Source of the DNA: Deltaproteobacteria bacterium GWC2_55_46 | Lineage (GTDB): Bacteria > Desulfobacterota > GWC2-55-46 | NCBI GenBank assembly: GCA_001595385.3 | Contig: LVEI03000001.1 | Span: 744,001 to 808,000, forward strand | Reading direction: 5' to 3' | Length of the DNA: 64,000 nucleotides | Notes under the pieces: model-generated | What the model was told of the DNA's origin: nothing | The model's database searches: none | The model's input: the letters and a program-made list of their open reading frames with translations, nothing else | Part shown: positions 1-9,166 of the stretch, piece by piece | Layout of the letters: each line of letters starts with the position of its first letter | Numbering within the stretch: position 1 is the stretch's first letter | Program-made: the position numbers and the translations under genes

Positions 1-60
1 ACAAAGCAGACCAAGGCGAACAGAAGAGCAACGCAGGCATGCCTCAGTCTCGTGGCTGCG

Positions 61-1992
61 TTACTTGGCCGCGGTCGTGTAGTTAAGCGTGCCTCCGGCA
101 AGTATCGTCTCTACCTGCCTGGGCGAGTACCCGTGCTTGAGCTTAACATCCGTACCCTTTGACACGTTCCTCATTATGACCGTATCACCGGAGGTAAGCC
201 CCTGCCTCAAGCCAGGCATCTCAAGCTCGTCCCCGTCCTCGATAGAATCGTAGTCAGCCGGGGTGGCGAAGGTAAGCGGCAGTATGCCGAAGTTCACCAG
301 GTTGTCCTTGTGGATCCTCGCGAAGCTCTTCGCGACTATCGCCTTAATGCCAAGGTACATCGGGCAGAGCGCCGCGTGTTCGCGGGACGAGCCCTGGCCG
401 TAGTTCTCTCCGCCGACCACGAACCCGCCGCCAGCGGCCTTCGCCTTCTCATGGAACTGTGCGTCTATCTGCGAAAAGACGCTCTCGGAGTACTTTGGCA
501 CGTTAGAGCGGTACTTGAGCCACGTGCCCGCGGGCGTGATATGGTCTGTGGTGATGTTGTCCCCGAGCTTTATGAGGACCTTGCCTTTAAGAACATCGGG
601 AAGGGGCGACTGCTTGGGGAGCTCTTTTATGTTCGGTCCGCGCGAGATATTGACCTTTGAAGGGTCCTTCGCTGGCGCGACTACCATAGAGTCGTCGATA
701 AGGAACTTTGCAGGCATCTTGACCTTGGGGAACTTGCCGAGCTTCCTCGGGTCGGTTATGACGCCGTAGATGGCGGCGGCCACGGCGACCTCGGGGCTGC
801 AGAGGTAGACCTTGCCGTCCTTGGTCCCCGACCTTCCCTCGAAGTTCCTGTTGAAGGTACGAAGAGAGACGCCGCCGGACGGGGGCGACTGGCCGTTTCC
901 GATGCAGGGGCCGCAAGTGGCCTCGAGGATCCTCGCGCCTGACTCGATCAGATGCGAAAGCCCCTTGTTCAGCGCCATCATGTCGAGCACCTGCTTGGAG
1001 CCAGGGGAGATGGTCATGCTCACGTCAGGGTGCACCTTGAAGCCGCCCTTGTGGAAGACCTCGGAAACGAGCATCAGGTCCCTGTATGAAGAGTTGGTGC
1101 AGCTTCCCACGCATACCTGGTCGACCTTGAGCCCTTCTATCTCGGAGACCTTGCAGACCTGGTCGGGCATGTGGGGCTTCGCTATCATAGGCTCGAGCTT
1201 CGAGAGGTTTATCTCGATAGTCTCGTCGTATTTTGCATCCTCGTCGGCCTTAAGCTCTATCCAGTCAGATTCCCTGCCCTGCGCCTCGAGGAACGCCTTT
1301 GTCACATCGTCAGAGGGGAATACCGAGGTGGTCGCGCCTAGCTCGGCGCCCATGTTGGTGATGGTAGCCCTCTCAGGCACGGTGAGGCTTGCGACACCCT
1401 CGCCGCCGTACTCGATGACCTTGCCTACACCACCCTTAACCGTCATCTTTCTCAGCAGCTCGAGGATGACGTCCTTGGCAGAGACCCAGGGCTTCAATTT
1501 GCCCTTGAGGTTCACGAGCACTACCTTGGGGTATACGAGGTTAAAGGGGCCGCCGCCGAGAGCCACCGCCACGTCGAGGCCGCCCGCGCCTATGGCCAGC
1601 ATGCCTATGCCGCCGCCGGTCGGTGTGTGGCTGTCGGAGCCGAGCATGGTCTTGCCGGGCTTCCCGAACCTCTCGAGATGGACCTGGTGGCATATGCCGT
1701 TGCCGGGCTTCGAGAAGTATATGCCGTACTTCGAGGCGAGTGTCTGGAGGAACCTGTGGTCGTCGGCGTTCTCAAAGCCGCCGTACTGCAGGGTGTTGTG
1801 GTCGACATAGCTCACCGAGATCTCTGTTTTGACCCTTGGCACGCCCATCGCCTCAAACTGCAGGTACGCCATCGTACCTGTGGCGTCCTGAGTAATGGTC
1901 TGGTCTATCCTGATGTTTACTTCTTTCCCCTGTACAGGCTCGCCTGATACAAGATGGCTGTCGATCAGCTTATGCGCAACGCTCTTGCCCAC
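61..1992 (-). CDS. acnA: aconitate hydratase, 640-residue class
   Basis: Aconitase: isomerises citrate to isocitrate via cis-aconitate in the TCA cycle, in the cytoplasm, using a [4Fe-4S] cluster. The 643-residue protein shows the three cluster cysteines: one in GSCTNSS (about residue 298) and two in CGPCIGNG (about 361 and 364). The swivel-domain motif YGQGSSREHAAL lies near residue 535. The length is well below the roughly 890 residues of E. coli AcnA and fits the shorter aconitase class seen in deltaproteobacteria and Aquifex. The start is GTG, with GGAGGAG about 9 bases upstream. The gene stands alone, with about 250 bp of AT-rich upstream DNA. Function is secure; the symbol is used for the general activity only. 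Confidence 0.95.
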   Translation of the reverse strand: MGKSVAHKLIDSHLVSGEPVQGKEVNIRIDQTITQDATGTMAYLQFEAMGVPRVKTEISVSYVDHNTLQYGGFENADDHRFLQTLASKYGIYFSKPGNGICHQVHLERFGKPGKTMLGSDSHTPTGGGIGMLAIGAGGLDVAVALGGGPFNLVYPKVVLVNLKGKLKPWVSAKDVILELLRKMTVKGGVGKVIEYGGEGVASLTVPERATITNMGAELGATTSVFPSDDVTKAFLEAQGRESDWIELKADEDAKYDETIEINLSKLEPMIAKPHMPDQVCKVSEIEGLKVDQVCVGSCTNSSYRDLMLVSEVFHKGGFKVHPDVSMTISPGSKQVLDMMALNKGLSHLIESGARILEATCGPCIGNGQSPPSGGVSLRTFNRNFEGRSGTKDGKVYLCSPEVAVAAAIYGVITDPRKLGKFPKVKMPAKFLIDDSMVVAPAKDPSKVNISRGPNIKELPKQSPLPDVLKGKVLIKLGDNITTDHITPAGTWLKYRSNVPKYSESVFSQIDAQFHEKAKAAGGGFVVGGENYGQGSSREHAALCPMYLGIKAIVAKSFARIHKDNLVNFGILPLTFATPADYDSIEDGDELEMPGLRQGLTSGDTVIMRNVSKGTDVKLKHGYSPRQVETILAGGTLNYTTAAK

Positions 1993-2192
1993 GATAGCTA
2001 CTCCTCCTTTTCGGATATTGGAGATTCTTTATTATTTTAACTTTAAAAAGCGCTTTTTTCCACAAAAACGGACACTTACGCTTTTCTAAATTTTAGAGCA
2101 CACAAGGATACACAAACATCCCTGAAAAGTCAATCCAAAACCGGCTGGCTCTCAGGCAAAAGCAGGTTTCCCTGAGTTTTCCCGAAAAAAAG
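1993..2192 (-). promoter_or_regulatory. AT-rich upstream region of aconitase with a perfect palindrome
   Basis: This gap between the chemoreceptor terminator and the aconitase start should hold the aconitase promoter, read on the minus strand. A perfect 14-base palindrome, AAAAAGCGCTTTTT, sits at 2045-2058. Just downstream on the minus strand is a TAAAAT-like -10 candidate. The best -35 (TTGTGG) is about 20 bases away, so the promoter match is poor. The palindrome could be an operator, but nothing shows which protein would bind it. Confidence 0.3.
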
Positions 2193-2228
2193 CCAAAAAA
2201 AAGCCCCCCTCTTTTTGAGGGGGGCTTA
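2193..2228 (-). terminator. Rho-independent terminator of the chemoreceptor operon
   Basis: A perfect 11-bp stem (2201-2211 with 2217-2227, five-base loop) is G/C-rich and, on the minus strand, is followed by a run of eight T. It lies 14 bp past the stop of the methyl-accepting chemotaxis gene, so it ends the cytochrome-chemoreceptor transcript before aconitase. Confidence 0.85.
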
Positions 2229-2241
2229 AAGCGCGAGCGCC

Positions 2242-4146
2242 TTATCTTACCAGGGCGAGCTTTCTTTTCAATTTCCCCTGTCTCTTTTTTTCATCCACGG
2301 CAGGGGGTTCGTCCTCTGTGGACGCCTCCTGCCCACCGCCCTGTTCAAGCTTGAACATGGATATCATATCCTTGAGCCTGGCTGAGAGCTTCGCGAGGTC
2401 GACCGCTGCCTCGGCTATGTGGTTCACGTCATCAGCCCTGCCATTCGCCACCTCAGCGACAGCCTCTATGTCACGGCTTATCTGGGTCGCGGCGGTCGAC
2501 TGCTGCTCGGATGCGGTAGCTATCTGCTGGACCATTACCGAGACCTGCTCGACCTGGCTCAATATCTCGTCAAGGGCTATCCCGGCTTCCCTGGCGTACC
2601 CGGAAGCCTCCTCGACGGCCTTGACCTCCTTGTCGGTGCTGTCTATCGCCAGCCTGGTATCCACCTGGATGGCCTTTATCATCACGCTTATTTCCTTGGT
2701 GGCAAGCGTTGTCCTCTCGGCAAGCTTTTTCACCTCGTCGGCCACGACCGCGAAACCCCTGCCCTGCTCGCCGGCCCTGGCGGCCTCGATGGCCGCGTTA
2801 AGCGCAAGGAGGTTGGTCTGGTCGGCGATGTCGTTGATGACTCCTACGATATTTCCTATCTCCGCGGAACGGCTGCCGAGTTTTGATATCGTATCGCACG
2901 ACTCGTTCACTATCGGCACGATGGAGTTCATGCCGTGTATCGAGTGGGCTACGATGTCTGCGCCCATCCTGGCGGCATTGCTGGCCTTCATGGCCGCCTC
3001 GGCGGCCCCGTGCGTATTGCCGGCGACCTCGTTAATAGTGGCGCTCAGTTCCTCGGAAGCTGTCGCGACCTGGGCCGTCTTCCCCCTCTGCGCGTCGGTG
3101 CCAGTCACTATCTGGCCGGATGAAGCGGAAAGCTCCTCCGAAGTGATGGCGATCTTCACCGTCGCGTCCTGTATCTCGCGGATCATCCCGTTGAACCTGT
3201 CGAGGAAAGAATTGAAGCCCTTGGAGAGCTTGCCCATCTCGTCATCCCTTGTCACAGGCAGCTTCGTCGAGAAGTCCCCTTCAGACATCCTGTCGAACCC
3301 GGCAAGAAGTTCTTTTATGCCCCTTATGACAAAAACACTCATGAAAAGGGATAGTATGCCCAATATTATGATGAGTCTCACGACCCCGACCCCGGCGGTC
3401 TTGAGGTTGTTGACCGTTATCTCCTTCTTGATATCGGCGATGGAGAACTCCATGCTTACGGCGCCGAGCACGTCCCCCTCTTTGGCGAGCTTGTGGCACC
3501 CGCTCGCCGACGAGCAGCTCTTCTGCGCCACGTAAGGTATCAGCACCCTGGCCTTGTCGCCATCGAAGCGGTATACGGGCTTGGCGGTATCAAGGACCTC
3601 CCTGTCGAACTCGTCCTTGGGGAGCTCCCTCGGGTCGGTCACAGGGGCGATCTTGCCCTTCTCGATCTTCTCTTCCGCGTCCTTGATAGAGCCCTGGATG
3701 TCATTTATTTCTTCCTTGATATCGCTCCTCTCGGAGGGGTCCTTTTCGGCCTTCAACTCCTTCTCGAGGCGCGCGATATCTTCCTTAAAACCCTCTATCG
3801 CCTCGAGCTCCCTGGGGATCACCTCTTCTTCCATGACCCTCCTGAAGCCTTCGTTGACCTTCGGTCCCCGTATTATCCTCACGTTCTCGACGCCGTTTAT
3901 CTCTTTTGACATGGCGTCAAGCATCGAGAAGCGGATATCCATCTGGTCTTCGCGCATGAGGGTATTGAGGGCGGTCCTCACGTTCTCCGCGAAGACAAAC
4001 GTCCATTTCTTGATGTCCTTGTACATTATGTCCTTCTCTTTTTGCGTGTTGAACCATACATCAAAAAGAGTCAGGACTACGAGGACGGCGCCGATCGAGA
4101 TCATGAACTTGGCGCCAAGGTTTAAATCCTTCAGCTTCTTCTTCAT
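2242..4146 (-). CDS. methyl-accepting chemotaxis protein with a haem-like CX5CH motif in its sensor
   Basis: A 634-residue chemoreceptor. From the N-terminus: TM1 (about 13-33); a charged coiled-coil-rich periplasmic sensor domain (34-250) containing a CSSASGCH motif near residue 210; TM2 (about 250-272); a HAMP linker (272-325); and a long cytoplasmic signalling helix pair whose conserved tip reads [18 protein letters not shown] near 440-460. Sensors of this layout in deltaproteobacteria often bind c-type haem through CXXCH. Here the spacing is CX5CH, so haem attachment is uncertain. The start ATG at 4146 has GGGGGAG just upstream. A longer frame back to 4164 would need TTG and would overlap the cytochrome stop. 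It lies 14 bp behind the multihaem cytochrome gene, suggesting a redox-taxis operon. Confidence 0.9.
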   Translation of the reverse strand: MKKKLKDLNLGAKFMISIGAVLVVLTLFDVWFNTQKEKDIMYKDIKKWTFVFAENVRTALNTLMREDQMDIRFSMLDAMSKEINGVENVRIIRGPKVNEGFRRVMEEEVIPRELEAIEGFKEDIARLEKELKAEKDPSERSDIKEEINDIQGSIKDAEEKIEKGKIAPVTDPRELPKDEFDREVLDTAKPVYRFDGDKARVLIPYVAQKSCSSASGCHKLAKEGDVLGAVSMEFSIADIKKEITVNNLKTAGVGVVRLIIILGILSLFMSVFVIRGIKELLAGFDRMSEGDFSTKLPVTRDDEMGKLSKGFNSFLDRFNGMIREIQDATVKIAITSEELSASSGQIVTGTDAQRGKTAQVATASEELSATINEVAGNTHGAAEAAMKASNAARMGADIVAHSIHGMNSIVPIVNESCDTISKLGSRSAEIGNIVGVINDIADQTNLLALNAAIEAARAGEQGRGFAVVADEVKKLAERTTLATKEISVMIKAIQVDTRLAIDSTDKEVKAVEEASGYAREAGIALDEILSQVEQVSVMVQQIATASEQQSTAATQISRDIEAVAEVANGRADDVNHIAEAAVDLAKLSARLKDMISMFKLEQGGGQEASTEDEPPAVDEKKRQGKLKRKLALVR

Positions 4147-4160
4147 CGTTCTCCCCCGGA

Positions 4161-4724
4161 TCAATGATTGCCTTCGAGCGGATAGAGCTTATGGAAGGCG
4201 CGGGAATTGTCTATCGCCTCCTTGACGTCGAAACCCTCGTCCCTGAACGGGTTGTCCTTGTTTTTGTGGCAGGAGTAGCAGACCTGAGGGTCTACAGACC
4301 CGAAGAGCTGCCCGGCGGCCTTGACCTCTGCCCTTGTGAACTTGGTGGTCTTCTCCTTGTGGATCTGCCTGTAATCGCTTCCAGGACCGTGGCACATCTC
4401 GCAGCCGACCCCGGCGAGCTTCGCAGTGGAAGAGAGGTCCGTGAAGCCGCCATCATCCTTGTAGCCGGTAGTATGGCACTTTACGCACTTGGGGTCGCTC
4501 GAATAGTCCTTGTCCGGGTCCAGGCCGGCCTTCTTCTTCTTGGCGTCTTTCTTCCCTGGGCTCAACAGATCGAAGGCCTTGGCGTGAGAGCTCCTCTCCC
4601 AGTCGGATATCTCCGACTTGTGGCACTTACAGCCGTCAACGCCTACATACTTCGGAGCGGCCCAGGCGCTCCCGGCGAGTACCGTGACAAATGCCGCTGA
4701 TATGAACAGTTTCATGAAGCTCAT
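4161..4724 (-). CDS. periplasmic multihaem cytochrome c (cytochrome c-554-like)
   Basis: A 187-residue exported protein with a signal peptide (residues 1-22, ending AWA). It has three canonical haem c motifs, CVKCH, CEMCH and CYSCH. A fourth motif, near residue 33, reads CKCH and is one residue short of CXXCH. The spacing resembles the cytochrome c-554 family, whose first site normally reads CXXCH and is followed by a Trp-x-x-Ser-x-His stretch; that stretch is present here (WERSSHAKA). It is probably a periplasmic electron carrier or redox partner. It is first gene of an operon with the chemoreceptor. A ribosome site (AAAGGAG) lies 12 bases before the ATG; a second in-frame ATG is at 4715. 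Whether CKCH binds haem cannot be told from sequence. Confidence 0.85.
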   Translation of the reverse strand: MSFMKLFISAAFVTVLAGSAWAAPKYVGVDGCKCHKSEISDWERSSHAKAFDLLSPGKKDAKKKKAGLDPDKDYSSDPKCVKCHTTGYKDDGGFTDLSSTAKLAGVGCEMCHGPGSDYRQIHKEKTTKFTRAEVKAAGQLFGSVDPQVCYSCHKNKDNPFRDEGFDVKEAIDNSRAFHKLYPLEGNH

Positions 4725-4743
4725 CTTACGCCGTGCTCCTTTC

Positions 4744-4830
4744 AGTTTGTTATCCTGTCGTTATCCACCGAAGTGGTAGTCAAACGCTATCGCCAGCGGC
4801 ATAGCCGCTGTGCCTAATGGGCAAACTGTC
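4744..4830 (-). promoter_or_regulatory. hairpin-rich 5' leader of the cytochrome operon
   Basis: On the minus strand, upstream of the cytochrome, two tight hairpins lie in tandem: CAGCGGC-TAT-GCCGCTG (4794-4810) and CCAC-TTCG-GTGG (4765-4776, a stable cUUCGg tetraloop in RNA). The second is followed by the near-direct repeat GATAACGACAGGATAAC, then the ribosome site. This looks like a structured leader RNA. I do not recognise it as a named riboswitch; the c-di-GMP/cGAMP GEMM consensus does not fit. The 4725-5049 gap otherwise holds only the opposing promoter of the DUF2267 gene. Confidence 0.4.
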
Positions 4831-4967
4831 GTTTCTCAGGAAAAGGTAAGATCGCCGCCAGCCATATTCTCATGCATGGCTCCCCCGAAATGTTGCTTTA
4901 ACCTAATATCGTCCGGCCCCCGGAAAAACTTTACTGAAATCGCCCTCACTTTCCCGTATGCGTTGAT

Positions 4968-4996
4968 TTGACAAATGAATTTCACATGTTTAAATC
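4968..4996 (+). promoter_or_regulatory. sigma-70-type promoter for the DUF2267 gene
   Basis: A perfect TTGACA (4968-4973), a 17-base spacer and TAAATC (4991-4996). The match in the -35 box is complete and the -10 is moderate. It lies about 55 bp before the ATG at 5050. Confidence 0.5.
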
Positions 4997-5049
4997 AAAA
5001 TATATGGCAATTGAAGCCCGCTTTTCCCTTCAGCGGACAAGGAGTTCCC

Positions 5050-5430
5050 ATGGATTACACCAGGTTCATCGACGAGGTTAAAAAATACGGTTTCATAGGT
5101 TCCGAGGAAAGGGCCGATTCCATCGTGAAGGCCGCCCTCGGCATACTCGCAAGCTCCATGAGCGAGGAGCAGGCCCGAAAACTTGCCGCGCGGTTGCCGG
5201 AGCCGCTTACATTCGAGAGGCTCAGGGGGCACCAGGCAAGGCCGGTCGACATCACCATAGAAGAGTTCTTCTCGGAGATAGGCGCCCAGTTCAGGATCAG
5301 CCCGGATGAGGCCAGGACCGTGATAGACGAGGTCTTCCGCCTGGCAAAAGAAGCTATTGGAGAGGACGCGGCTTCCGAGCTCGAGTATGAGATGCCGCCG
5401 GATGTGGCAGAAGAGTTCGAAGCGGCCTGA
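5050..5430 (+). CDS. DUF2267 family protein
   Basis: A 126-residue soluble, acidic, largely helical protein. Its pattern fits DUF2267: an N-terminal DYTRFIDEVKKYG helix, a middle stretch with ILASSMSEEQARKLAARLP, and a second IEEFFSEIGAQF repeat unit. The molecular role of the family is unknown; members are often stress- or envelope-associated. The start at 5050 is chosen because AAGGAG lies 7 bases upstream; the frame is open back to 4975, but that region contains the promoter. It is a single gene, transcribed divergently from the cytochrome operon, with no close partner. Confidence 0.75.
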   Translation: MDYTRFIDEVKKYGFIGSEERADSIVKAALGILASSMSEEQARKLAARLPEPLTFERLRGHQARPVDITIEEFFSEIGAQFRISPDEARTVIDEVFRLAKEAIGEDAASELEYEMPPDVAEEFEAA

Positions 5431-5557
5431 AGGCGCGTCTCCGGAAATACTTAGGACGTAAACCGGTTGACGGAAAAACTCTGCCTGGTGAGAAGAAGAC
5501 GGCTGAAGGTAGACTACCGGCCTGTCTTCATAACGCGGGTGACCCTTGAACTATTAA

Positions 5558-5692
5558 GAAAGCTCTGATCAATTCGCAATTGTACGTCATTGTGAGCGAA
5601 GCGAAGAATCTCGTCTGTAGACAAATCAAAAGATTCTTCGGTCGCTTACGCTCCCTCAGAATGACAGAAACAGAATTAATCAGAGATTCCTT
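5558..5692. repeat. long imperfect inverted repeat (MITE-like intergenic element)
   Basis: The two halves are near-complementary over about 60 bases each. The outer arms are CTCTGATCAATTC (5563-5575) and GAATTAATCAGAG (5673-5685). The inner arms begin GTCATTGTGAGCGAAGCG (5586) and end CCTCAGAATGAC (5665), with AGAATCT/AGATTCT nearest the loop. It has no coding capacity and could fold into one long hairpin. A half-copy of the inner arm recurs at 28461-28488. In the 5431-6023 gap the remainder is 125 bp of unremarkable DNA (5431-5557), a terminator, tRNA-Cys and one more hairpin. Confidence 0.7.
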
Positions 5693-5697
5693 AAAAT

Positions 5698-5727
5698 AAA
5701 AAAGCCCCGCGCCGCGGGGCTTTTTTA
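5698..5727 (-). terminator. bidirectional Rho-independent terminator after tRNA-Cys
   Basis: The stem GCCCCGC/GCGGGGC (5704-5720, three-base loop) is flanked by an A-run on the left and a T-run on the right, so it can act in both directions. It lies just 3' of tRNA-Cys on the minus strand. Confidence 0.85.
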
Positions 5728-5736
5728 TGAAAGAAT

Positions 5737-5811
5737 TGGAGGCGGCGAGCGGATTCGAACCGCTGGATGGCAGTTTTGCAGACTGCTCCCTTGCCACTTG
5801 GGTACGCCGCC
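5737..5811 (-). tRNA. tRNA-Cys (anticodon GCA), CCA encoded
   Basis: On the minus strand a full cloverleaf is visible. The acceptor arm is GGCGGCG paired with CGCCGCC. The anticodon arm is GCAGT-CTGCAAA-ACTGC, giving anticodon GCA. The T arm is GCGGTTCGAATCCGC. The discriminator base is T, as expected for cysteine, and the 3' CCA is encoded (5737-5739). Only a small variable loop is present. Confidence 0.97.
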
Positions 5812-5883
5812 CTGAGTCCATATTTAATCAACAGGCCTTTATATTGTCAACACAAAAGAACGGATATAACAGGAGCAAACAAA

Positions 5884-5928
5884 CTCTCCTCATGGTCTCT
5901 TGAAGAAGTATGAGACCATGAGGGCAGA
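5884..5928 (-). terminator. strong hairpin downstream of pntB, possible terminator
   Basis: A perfect 12-bp inverted repeat, CCTCATGGTCTC (5888-5899) and GAGACCATGAGG (5912-5923), with a 12-base loop; outer CTCT/AGAG may extend it. On the minus strand it lies about 100 bp past the pntB stop and is followed by a weak T-rich stretch (TTTGTTTG). The large loop and poor T-run make terminator function only probable. Confidence 0.45.
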
Positions 5929-6023
5929 GATGCCATATAAATCGCAGCCACTCCATTTTATTTTGAAAGAAGAAAGGACTTTTGCGGTTTGATTTTACGG
6001 GTGATTTTTTATTTGAATCCCCG

Positions 6024-7427
6024 TTATCCCTTCAATGCCTTGAGCACCGCGTCAACCGTTGACTTGGCGTCGCCGAAGAGCATACGGTTGTTTTCCTTGT
6101 AGAAGAGCGGGTTGTCTACACCCGCATAGCCTGAGGCCATGCTGCGCTTGAGCACGATGGAGGTCTTGGCCTTCCATACCTCAAGCACCGGCATTCCCGC
6201 GATAGGGCTGCCGGGGTCTTCCTGGGCCGCGGGATTTACGATATCGTTGGCGCCGATCACCACTACCACGTCCGTATCCGGAAAATCGTGGTTGATCTCT
6301 TCCATCTCCATGACGATGTCATAAGGCACCTTGGCCTCGGCAAGGAGCACGTTCATGTGGCCTGGCATGCGTCCCGCCACCGGATGGATGGCGAAACGGA
6401 CCTTGACGTCCTTGTCGCGCAGAAGCTTGGCAATGTCAGAGACCGCGTGCTGCGCCTGCGCCACCGCCATGCCGTAGCCCGGGACGATGACCACCTCCTG
6501 GGAATTACGCAGGAGTTCTGCGGTCTCTTCCGCGGAGACGGATACCACCTCGCCGCCGGTCGTCGCCGCGCTCGAAGCCGTTGACGTGCCTGTGCCGAAG
6601 CCACCGGCGATGACACTCAGGAACTTCCGGTTCATGGCGCGGCACATGATGTAGCTCAGGATCGCGCCGCTGCTGCCCACCAGCGCTCCTGTAACAATAA
6701 GAAGGTCGTTGGAGAGCATAAAGCCGGTTGCTGCCGCCGCCCAGCCCGAATAGCTGTTGAGCATGGACACCACCACCGGCATGTCCGCGCCGCCGATGGC
6801 CATGACCATGTGGATGCCGAAGAACAGTGCGATGACGGTCATGACAATCAGCGGGAAAAGCCCCGCGGCGCTGTCTTCAGCGCGCACAAACGATACGGCG
6901 AAGAAGATCACGATGACGAGCGCGATGAGGTTGAGCCAGTGCCGGGCCGGAAGCAAAAGGGGCTTGCCGCCGATCTTTCCGCTCAATTTGCCAAAGGCTA
7001 TTATGGAGCCGGAAAATGTTACCGCGCCGATAAGCACGCCCAGATAGGTCTCCACATCGTGGACGGATTTTTCAGCGCCGGCTAAATGGATGTTAGGGTC
7101 GATGTAGTTTGCGTAGCCGACAAGCACCGCTGCGAGGCCCACAAAGCTGTGGAGCATGGCCACCAGTTCCGGCATCTCGGTCATCTTGACCTTTGCCGCC
7201 AGCAACGCGCCGATTATTCCGCCGGCGAGCATGGCGATGCCCAGCACACCGAATGAACCGGTGACCTTGCCGATGATCGTGGCAATTATAGCGATGGCCA
7301 TGCCGATTATGCCGAACATGTTGCCGCGGCGCGCTGTTTCGGGATTGCTCAGCCCGCCGAGGCTCAGGATGAAGAGGATGGTCCCTCCGATGTACGCTAT
7401 GGTCACTAATCCTTCAGGCATTGTCAT
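6024..7427 (-). CDS. pntB: NAD(P) transhydrogenase subunit beta
   Basis: Beta subunit of the membrane proton-translocating transhydrogenase, which moves hydride between NADH and NADP+ coupled to proton flow, mainly supplying NADPH. The 467-residue protein has about eight or nine hydrophobic helices in residues 1-270. The NADP-binding domain III follows, with [17 protein letters not shown] near 315 and the [23 protein letters not shown] loop near 405-427. The length matches the E. coli protein (462). It starts 6 bp after the pntA stop, so the two are co-transcribed. It was chosen over all overlapping frames because of full-length family similarity. Confidence 0.96.
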   Translation of the reverse strand: MTMPEGLVTIAYIGGTILFILSLGGLSNPETARRGNMFGIIGMAIAIIATIIGKVTGSFGVLGIAMLAGGIIGALLAAKVKMTEMPELVAMLHSFVGLAAVLVGYANYIDPNIHLAGAEKSVHDVETYLGVLIGAVTFSGSIIAFGKLSGKIGGKPLLLPARHWLNLIALVIVIFFAVSFVRAEDSAAGLFPLIVMTVIALFFGIHMVMAIGGADMPVVVSMLNSYSGWAAAATGFMLSNDLLIVTGALVGSSGAILSYIMCRAMNRKFLSVIAGGFGTGTSTASSAATTGGEVVSVSAEETAELLRNSQEVVIVPGYGMAVAQAQHAVSDIAKLLRDKDVKVRFAIHPVAGRMPGHMNVLLAEAKVPYDIVMEMEEINHDFPDTDVVVVIGANDIVNPAAQEDPGSPIAGMPVLEVWKAKTSIVLKRSMASGYAGVDNPLFYKENNRMLFGDAKSTVDAVLKALKG

Positions 7428-7433
7428 TCCCTT

Positions 7434-8990
7434 TTATTTGCTGAACATGCGCAGCATGCGCTGAGTCACAAGAAAACCGCCTGCGATATTGACCGAAGCG
7501 ATAAGTATGGCAAGCCCGGCCAACACCATAATAAACGTGGTCGGCGCGGCGACCTGCAAGATAGCCCCGATGACGATGATGCCGCTTATGGCGTTCGTCA
7601 CGCTCATGAGCGGGGTGTGCAGCGCTGGCGTCACATTCCATATCACCTGATATCCCACGAAACAGGCCAGAACAAATACGGTAAAGTGCGCCATAAACGC
7701 GGGCGGCGCAACCGCCCCCAGTCCGAGCAGGAGCAGCGCTCCCACAACCAGCGCAACCGCGGTCTTCACGCCTGATGAGGCGGCTGGTTTTTCCGGCTCT
7801 TTGACCACCGGCGGAGCGGCTGTCGCAAGTTTTTTCGGGCCGGAGAGCTTGGGCGCGGGAGGCGGCCATGTTATAGCGCCCTCTTTGATGACCGTGGCGC
7901 CGCGTATCACCTCATCCTCCATATTTATATCGATGGTCCCGTCTTTCTTTGGAGAGAGCTCTTCGGTAAGCCGTAAAAGGTTCGTGGCATAGAGCTGGCT
8001 TGCCTGCCTCGAGAGACGGCTGGGCAGGTCAGTGTAGCCGATTATCGTCACGCCGTATTTCACCACCACTTTTCCCGGCTCGGTGAGGGCACAGTTCCCG
8101 CCTTGCTCAGAGGCAAGGTCGACGATCACGCTCCCCGGTTTCATGCTTTCGACCATGCCCTCGAGAATAAGCTTTGGCGCTGGTTTGCCAGGGATAAGCG
8201 CCGTGGTGATGATTATGTCGACCTCCATCGCCTGGCGGGCGAAAAGCTCCATCTCCGCCTTGATGAACTCAGGGCTCATCACCTTGGCGTATCCGCCCTC
8301 GCCGCTTCCATCTTCCTTGAAGTCAAGCTCAAGGAATTCCGCGCCCATGCTCTTGACCTGGTCCTTGACTTCGGGACGGGTGTCAAATGCCCTGACAATG
8401 GCGCCCAGACCGTTGGCAGCGCCGAGCGCCGCGAGACCCGCCACTCCGGCGCCGATCACCATAACCTTGGCAGGCGGGACCTTTCCCGCTGCGGTTATCT
8501 GGCCCGTAAAAAAACGGCCGAAGTGGTGCGCCGCCTCTATCACCGCGCGATAACCGGCGATATTGGCCATTGAGCTCAACGCATCGAGTTTTTGAGCGCG
8601 CGAGACACGCGGGACGCTGTCCATGGCGATCACGTTTACTTTTCTGTCCGCCAAACGCCCCATCAACGTGGAGTTCTGGCCTGGCCAGATGAAGCTTACG
8701 AGCGTCGCCCCTTCTTTCAGGAGGCTGACCTCATCAACAGCCAGCTCAGGGTGGGTCTCCGGGGCCCTGACCTTGAAAATTATGTCGGAGGACGCCCACA
8801 GCGTCTTTGCGTCGGCTATGACCTCAACGCCTGCTTCCCGATAGGCTTCGTCGGAAAAGTTGGCGGCTGCGCCAGCGCCGGACTCGACGGCAACGGTAAA
8901 ACCGAGTTTTTGCAGCTTTTCGGCCACATCAGGCGTTGTAGCAACGCGCTTTTCCCCTTCGTGTATCTCTCTGGGTATACCTATCCTCAT
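7434..8990 (-). CDS. pntA: NAD(P) transhydrogenase subunit alpha
   Basis: Alpha subunit of the transhydrogenase, carrying the NAD(H)-binding domain I (residues 1-380; [18 protein letters not shown] at the start, [18 protein letters not shown] nucleotide fold near 178). Four C-terminal transmembrane helices follow (about 415-515). It is the fused form: the soluble and membrane parts, split into PntAA and PntAB in some bacteria, are one 518-residue chain as in E. coli. A Pro/Ala-rich linker (about 375-410) joins the parts. It has its own good promoter upstream and a GGGG-type ribosome site, and leads the pntAB operon. Confidence 0.96.
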   Translation of the reverse strand: MRIGIPREIHEGEKRVATTPDVAEKLQKLGFTVAVESGAGAAANFSDEAYREAGVEVIADAKTLWASSDIIFKVRAPETHPELAVDEVSLLKEGATLVSFIWPGQNSTLMGRLADRKVNVIAMDSVPRVSRAQKLDALSSMANIAGYRAVIEAAHHFGRFFTGQITAAGKVPPAKVMVIGAGVAGLAALGAANGLGAIVRAFDTRPEVKDQVKSMGAEFLELDFKEDGSGEGGYAKVMSPEFIKAEMELFARQAMEVDIIITTALIPGKPAPKLILEGMVESMKPGSVIVDLASEQGGNCALTEPGKVVVKYGVTIIGYTDLPSRLSRQASQLYATNLLRLTEELSPKKDGTIDINMEDEVIRGATVIKEGAITWPPPAPKLSGPKKLATAAPPVVKEPEKPAASSGVKTAVALVVGALLLLGLGAVAPPAFMAHFTVFVLACFVGYQVIWNVTPALHTPLMSVTNAISGIIVIGAILQVAAPTTFIMVLAGLAILIASVNIAGGFLVTQRMLRMFSK

Positions 8991-9051
8991 CTCAAAACCC
9001 CTTTTGAGCCGTGTATTTCAAAGTTCTTCAATTCAGAAGAAATCGGGCAAA

Positions 9052-9080
9052 CAAATACCATCATGCATTATCCTTGTCAA
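9052..9080 (-). promoter_or_regulatory. sigma-70-type promoter of pntAB
   Basis: On the minus strand: TTGACA (9075-9080), a 17-base spacer, then TATTTG (9052-9057), about 62 bp before the pntA ATG. The -35 is perfect and the -10 partial. Confidence 0.6.
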
Positions 9081-9166
9081 TAATTTTATTTTCGTATAAC
9101 TCTCCAAAGGCCGGGAATGAAGCTCTGCAATATAACTACAGCTAACAAAAGGAAGTAAGATACATT

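Noticed and set aside
812-1810. 332-residue plus-strand open frame
   Set aside because: Lies wholly opposite the aconitase gene, has biased Ser/Pro-rich composition and no ribosome site or family pattern; it is an antisense shadow.
2318-3535. 405-residue plus-strand open frame
   Set aside because: Opposite the chemoreceptor gene; repetitive Ser/Ala content mirrors the coiled coil on the other strand.
4744-4830. GEMM-type cyclic dinucleotide riboswitch
   Set aside because: A GGGCAAAC-like stretch is present on the plus strand, but the ACGCAAAGCC core, stem order and tetraloop receptor are absent, and the strand is wrong for the cytochrome.
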